Both the position numbers and the translations under genes were made by a program. A model generated the notes under the pieces. The model had not been told where the DNA came from. It saw only the letters and a list, made by a program, of their open reading frames with translations, and ran no database searches. This document shows positions 7,167 to 9,251 of a DNA stretch of 9,251 bases, piece by piece; position 1 is the first letter of the stretch, and each line of letters begins with the position of its first letter. This DNA comes from Verrucomicrobiota bacterium. Lineage in GTDB: Bacteria > Verrucomicrobiota > Verrucomicrobiia > Limisphaerales > UBA1096. The stretch spans positions 1-9,251 of the forward strand of contig DQOE01000022.1 of NCBI GenBank assembly GCA_015658765.1, written 5' to 3'.

Positions 7167-8309
7167 TTACACGTCCTTCCACGCGCGATCCTTCGCCGAG
7201 GCGAGGACGGCGTCGCAGACTCGGGCAGTCTCGAGGGCGTCGCGGAAGGTGGGTCGGCACGGTTCGCCGCTGTCGAGGCTGGCGAGGAAGTCGGCGACTT
7301 GATGCACGAAGGTGTGCTCGTAGCCGATGCAGAGGCCGGGAACCCACCACTTGTCCATGTACGGCATGTCGCCGTCGGTGATGTGCACGCTGCGCCAGCC
7401 GCGCGTGTTGGGGTCGTCGCTGTGATCGAAAAACTCCAGCCGGTTAAGGTCGTGCAAATCCCAGCGGATGGAGGCGTCGGCGCCGTTGATCTCCAGCGTG
7501 TACAACGCCTTGTGCCCGCGCGCGTATCGCGTGGATTCGAACAGTCCGAGCGAGCCGTTCGCAAAGTGGCAGTGAAAAATACAGGCGTCGTCGATGGTGA
7601 CTTTTTGCTTCTCGCCGGTGGCGGTGTGCACGCGCTCCTTGATGAACGTCTCGGTGACGGCGGACACGTCGGCAATGCTGCCGTTGAGCCAGATGGCGGT
7701 GTCGATGCAGTGGGCGAGCAAGTCGCCGGTGACGCCACTGCCGGCGGCCGCGGCGTCCAGACGCCAAAGACCTTCGCCGCCTTGGGGGAGATCGGCGCTG
7801 ATGGTCCAGTCCTGCAGGAAGTTGGCGCGGTAATGAAAAATCTGGCCGAGCTTGCCGCTATCGACAATCTGCTTGGCCAAGGTGACGGCCGGGACGCGCC
7901 GGTAGTTGTACCAGACCGTATTCGGCACACCGGCTTTCTCGACGGCATCGACCATCGGCGTACTCTCCTCGGCGGTGCGGGCCAGCGGCTTTTCGCACAG
8001 CACCATCTTACCCGCCTCGGCGGCGGCGATGGCTACCTCAGCGTGTTGATCGTTGGGTGTGCAAATGTCGATGGCGTCAATGTCATCGCGCTTGATCAAC
8101 TCGCGCCAATCAGTTTCGTAACTCTCGTAGCCCCACTGTTCGGCGAAGGCTTTGGTGCGATCCTCCGTGCGACCGCACACCGCCTTGAGCACCGGCCGAT
8201 GACCGAGATCCGGGAAAAAGTCGCTGACGCGCTTGTACCCGTTCGTGTGAGTCCGGCCCATAAAGCCATAGCCCACGAGCCCGATGTTGAGTGATTTCTT
8301 TTCGCTCAT
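7167..8309 (-). CDS. Gfo/Idh/MocA family NAD(P)-dependent oxidoreductase
   Basis: This is a soluble 380-aa dehydrogenase, full length for the family, which oxidises or reduces sugars and cyclitols with NAD(P). The N-terminal Rossmann fold has [12 protein letters not shown] (10-21, glycines at 13, 15 and 18). [21 protein letters not shown] (81-101) leads to CEKPLA (105-110), whose Lys107 is the catalytic-site lysine. The substrate domain carries [10 protein letters not shown] (195-204), in which Asp196, His200 and Asp204 match the D-x3-H-x3-D motif of this superfamily. No signal peptide or membrane segment is seen. It lies 24 bp downstream of a small HicB-like gene and downstream of a TIM-barrel isomerase/epimerase, all on the same strand, so a sugar-catabolic operon is likely. 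No Shine-Dalgarno precedes the ATG; the upstream sequence is nearly pure A/T. The substrate cannot be told from the sequence. Confidence 0.93.
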   Translation of the reverse strand: MSEKKSLNIGLVGYGFMGRTHTNGYKRVSDFFPDLGHRPVLKAVCGRTEDRTKAFAEQWGYESYETDWRELIKRDDIDAIDICTPNDQHAEVAIAAAEAGKMVLCEKPLARTAEESTPMVDAVEKAGVPNTVWYNYRRVPAVTLAKQIVDSGKLGQIFHYRANFLQDWTISADLPQGGEGLWRLDAAAAGSGVTGDLLAHCIDTAIWLNGSIADVSAVTETFIKERVHTATGEKQKVTIDDACIFHCHFANGSLGLFESTRYARGHKALYTLEINGADASIRWDLHDLNRLEFFDHSDDPNTRGWRSVHITDGDMPYMDKWWVPGLCIGYEHTFVHQVADFLASLDSGEPCRPTFRDALETARVCDAVLASAKDRAWKDV

Positions 8310-8333
8310 GATTAAATTTTTAATATTCTAAAT
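8310..8333 (-). promoter_or_regulatory. AT-rich spacer before the oxidoreductase start
   Basis: This 24-base gap between the HicB-like stop and the oxidoreductase ATG is almost all A and T, in sharp contrast to the GC-rich genes around it. On the minus strand it contains TAGAAT (8330-8325), which could serve as a -10 element, but I see no matching -35. It lacks a Shine-Dalgarno, so the AT-rich leader itself may mark an unstructured start region. Confidence 0.3.
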
Positions 8334-8522
8334 CTAGTTGGCGGTGGATGAGTCTCGCGAGATTGCCGCGGCGTCCTCCATGACCAGTTGATAGGCGTCG
8401 ACGATGTTGACCTCCAATTCCTCCAGCGTCTCGCCTTGGCTGAACACGCCCGGCACTTCCTTGAGTTTGCCGACGCACCAACCGCTGTCCTGCCAGTAGT
8501 TGAGCGTGAATCGCCTCTGCAT
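8334..8522 (-). CDS. Orphan HicB-like antitoxin-domain protein
   Basis: This 62-aa protein has the HicB-type N-terminal domain: FTLNYWQDSGWCVGKLKEVP (residues 5-24), GVFSQGETLEELEVNIVDAYQ and a short polar tail. In complete systems such proteins pair with a HicA mRNA interferase, and they often remain as stand-alone proteins of unknown role. Only 30 bp separate it from the isomerase/epimerase before it and 24 bp from the oxidoreductase after it, so there is no room for a hicA partner on this strand. Its G+C is like its neighbours, which argues against very recent arrival. It belongs to a different HicB branch from the gene at 6648-6869. No Shine-Dalgarno is visible, but a possible promoter (TTGATT-N16-TAAAAT) ends six bases before the ATG. 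Its function is unknown; it might be an antitoxin for a distant toxin or a small regulator. Confidence 0.8.
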   Translation of the reverse strand: MQRRFTLNYWQDSGWCVGKLKEVPGVFSQGETLEELEVNIVDAYQLVMEDAAAISRDSSTAN

Positions 8523-8528
8523 CGGGCT

Positions 8529-8552
8529 ATTTTATCAGGACAAGACTTGGAA

Positions 8553-8556
<4 letters not shown>
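8529..8556 (-). promoter_or_regulatory. Possible sigma-70 promoter for the orphan HicB gene (leaderless)
   Basis: On the minus strand TTGATT (8556-8551) and TAAAAT (8534-8529) are separated by 16 bases. The first differs from TTGACA at two positions and the second from TATAAT at one. Six bases separate the -10 box from the ATG at 8522, so transcription would start at or next to the A of that ATG, giving a leaderless mRNA. The lack of any Shine-Dalgarno fits this. The -35 box overlaps the stop codon region of the preceding gene. Confidence 0.4.

Positions 8557-9251
<695 letters not shown>

Noticed and set aside
7044..8294. A 416-codon open frame on the plus strand opposite the oxidoreductase gene
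   Set aside because: It mirrors the oxidoreductase gene on the other strand. The oxidoreductase has clear catalytic motifs, while the antisense product shows low-complexity Gly/Val/Ala sequence with no family features; GC-rich third positions explain the lack of stops.

Overview
The window looks like a piece of a GC-rich bacterial chromosome, most likely Verrucomicrobiota or a relative in the PVC group. This is inferred from the coding style, from an AddAB-type pair whose AddB lacks the C-terminal cysteine cluster, and from a sugar-phosphate isomerase/epimerase next to a Gfo/Idh/MocA oxidoreductase, an arrangement I associate with those genomes. The sequence alone does not prove the taxonomy. 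No RNA genes, insertion sequences, CRISPR arrays or origins were seen.

Layout. (1) 1-480, minus strand: N-terminal 160 residues of an unrecognised four-helix membrane protein that runs off the left edge. (2) 481-598: divergent intergenic region with a strong 12-bp inverted repeat just upstream of the next gene. (3) 599-6588, plus strand: a two-gene operon for an AddAB-type double-strand-break helicase-nuclease. addB comes first and overlaps addA by 4 bp (ATGA), with a strong Shine-Dalgarno before addA. (4) 6648-7114, minus strand: an AT-richer hicA-hicB toxin-antitoxin module. The antitoxin gene is intact. The toxin gene carries an in-frame TAG where relatives have Gln, and the reading frame continues past it to the expected ATGA overlap with hicB. 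(5) 7167-9251, minus strand: a sugar-metabolism cluster with a truncated TIM-barrel isomerase/epimerase, then a 62-aa orphan HicB-like protein, then a Gfo/Idh/MocA oxidoreductase, separated by only 30 and 24 bp.

How the parts work together. AddB and AddA should form one heterodimer that resects DNA ends for RecA-dependent repair. AddA carries all the helicase motifs, and both subunits carry a complete PD-(D/E)XK nuclease. The isomerase/epimerase and the oxidoreductase probably act on the same sugar or cyclitol, which the sequence does not identify. The two HicB-like proteins belong to different subfamilies, and neither has an intact HicA partner in the window. I did not find a convincing new multi-gene system. 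The most notable features are the nonsense-interrupted hicA, the orphan HicB with a possible leaderless promoter, the hairpin/dyad before addB, and the AddB protein without an iron-staple cluster.
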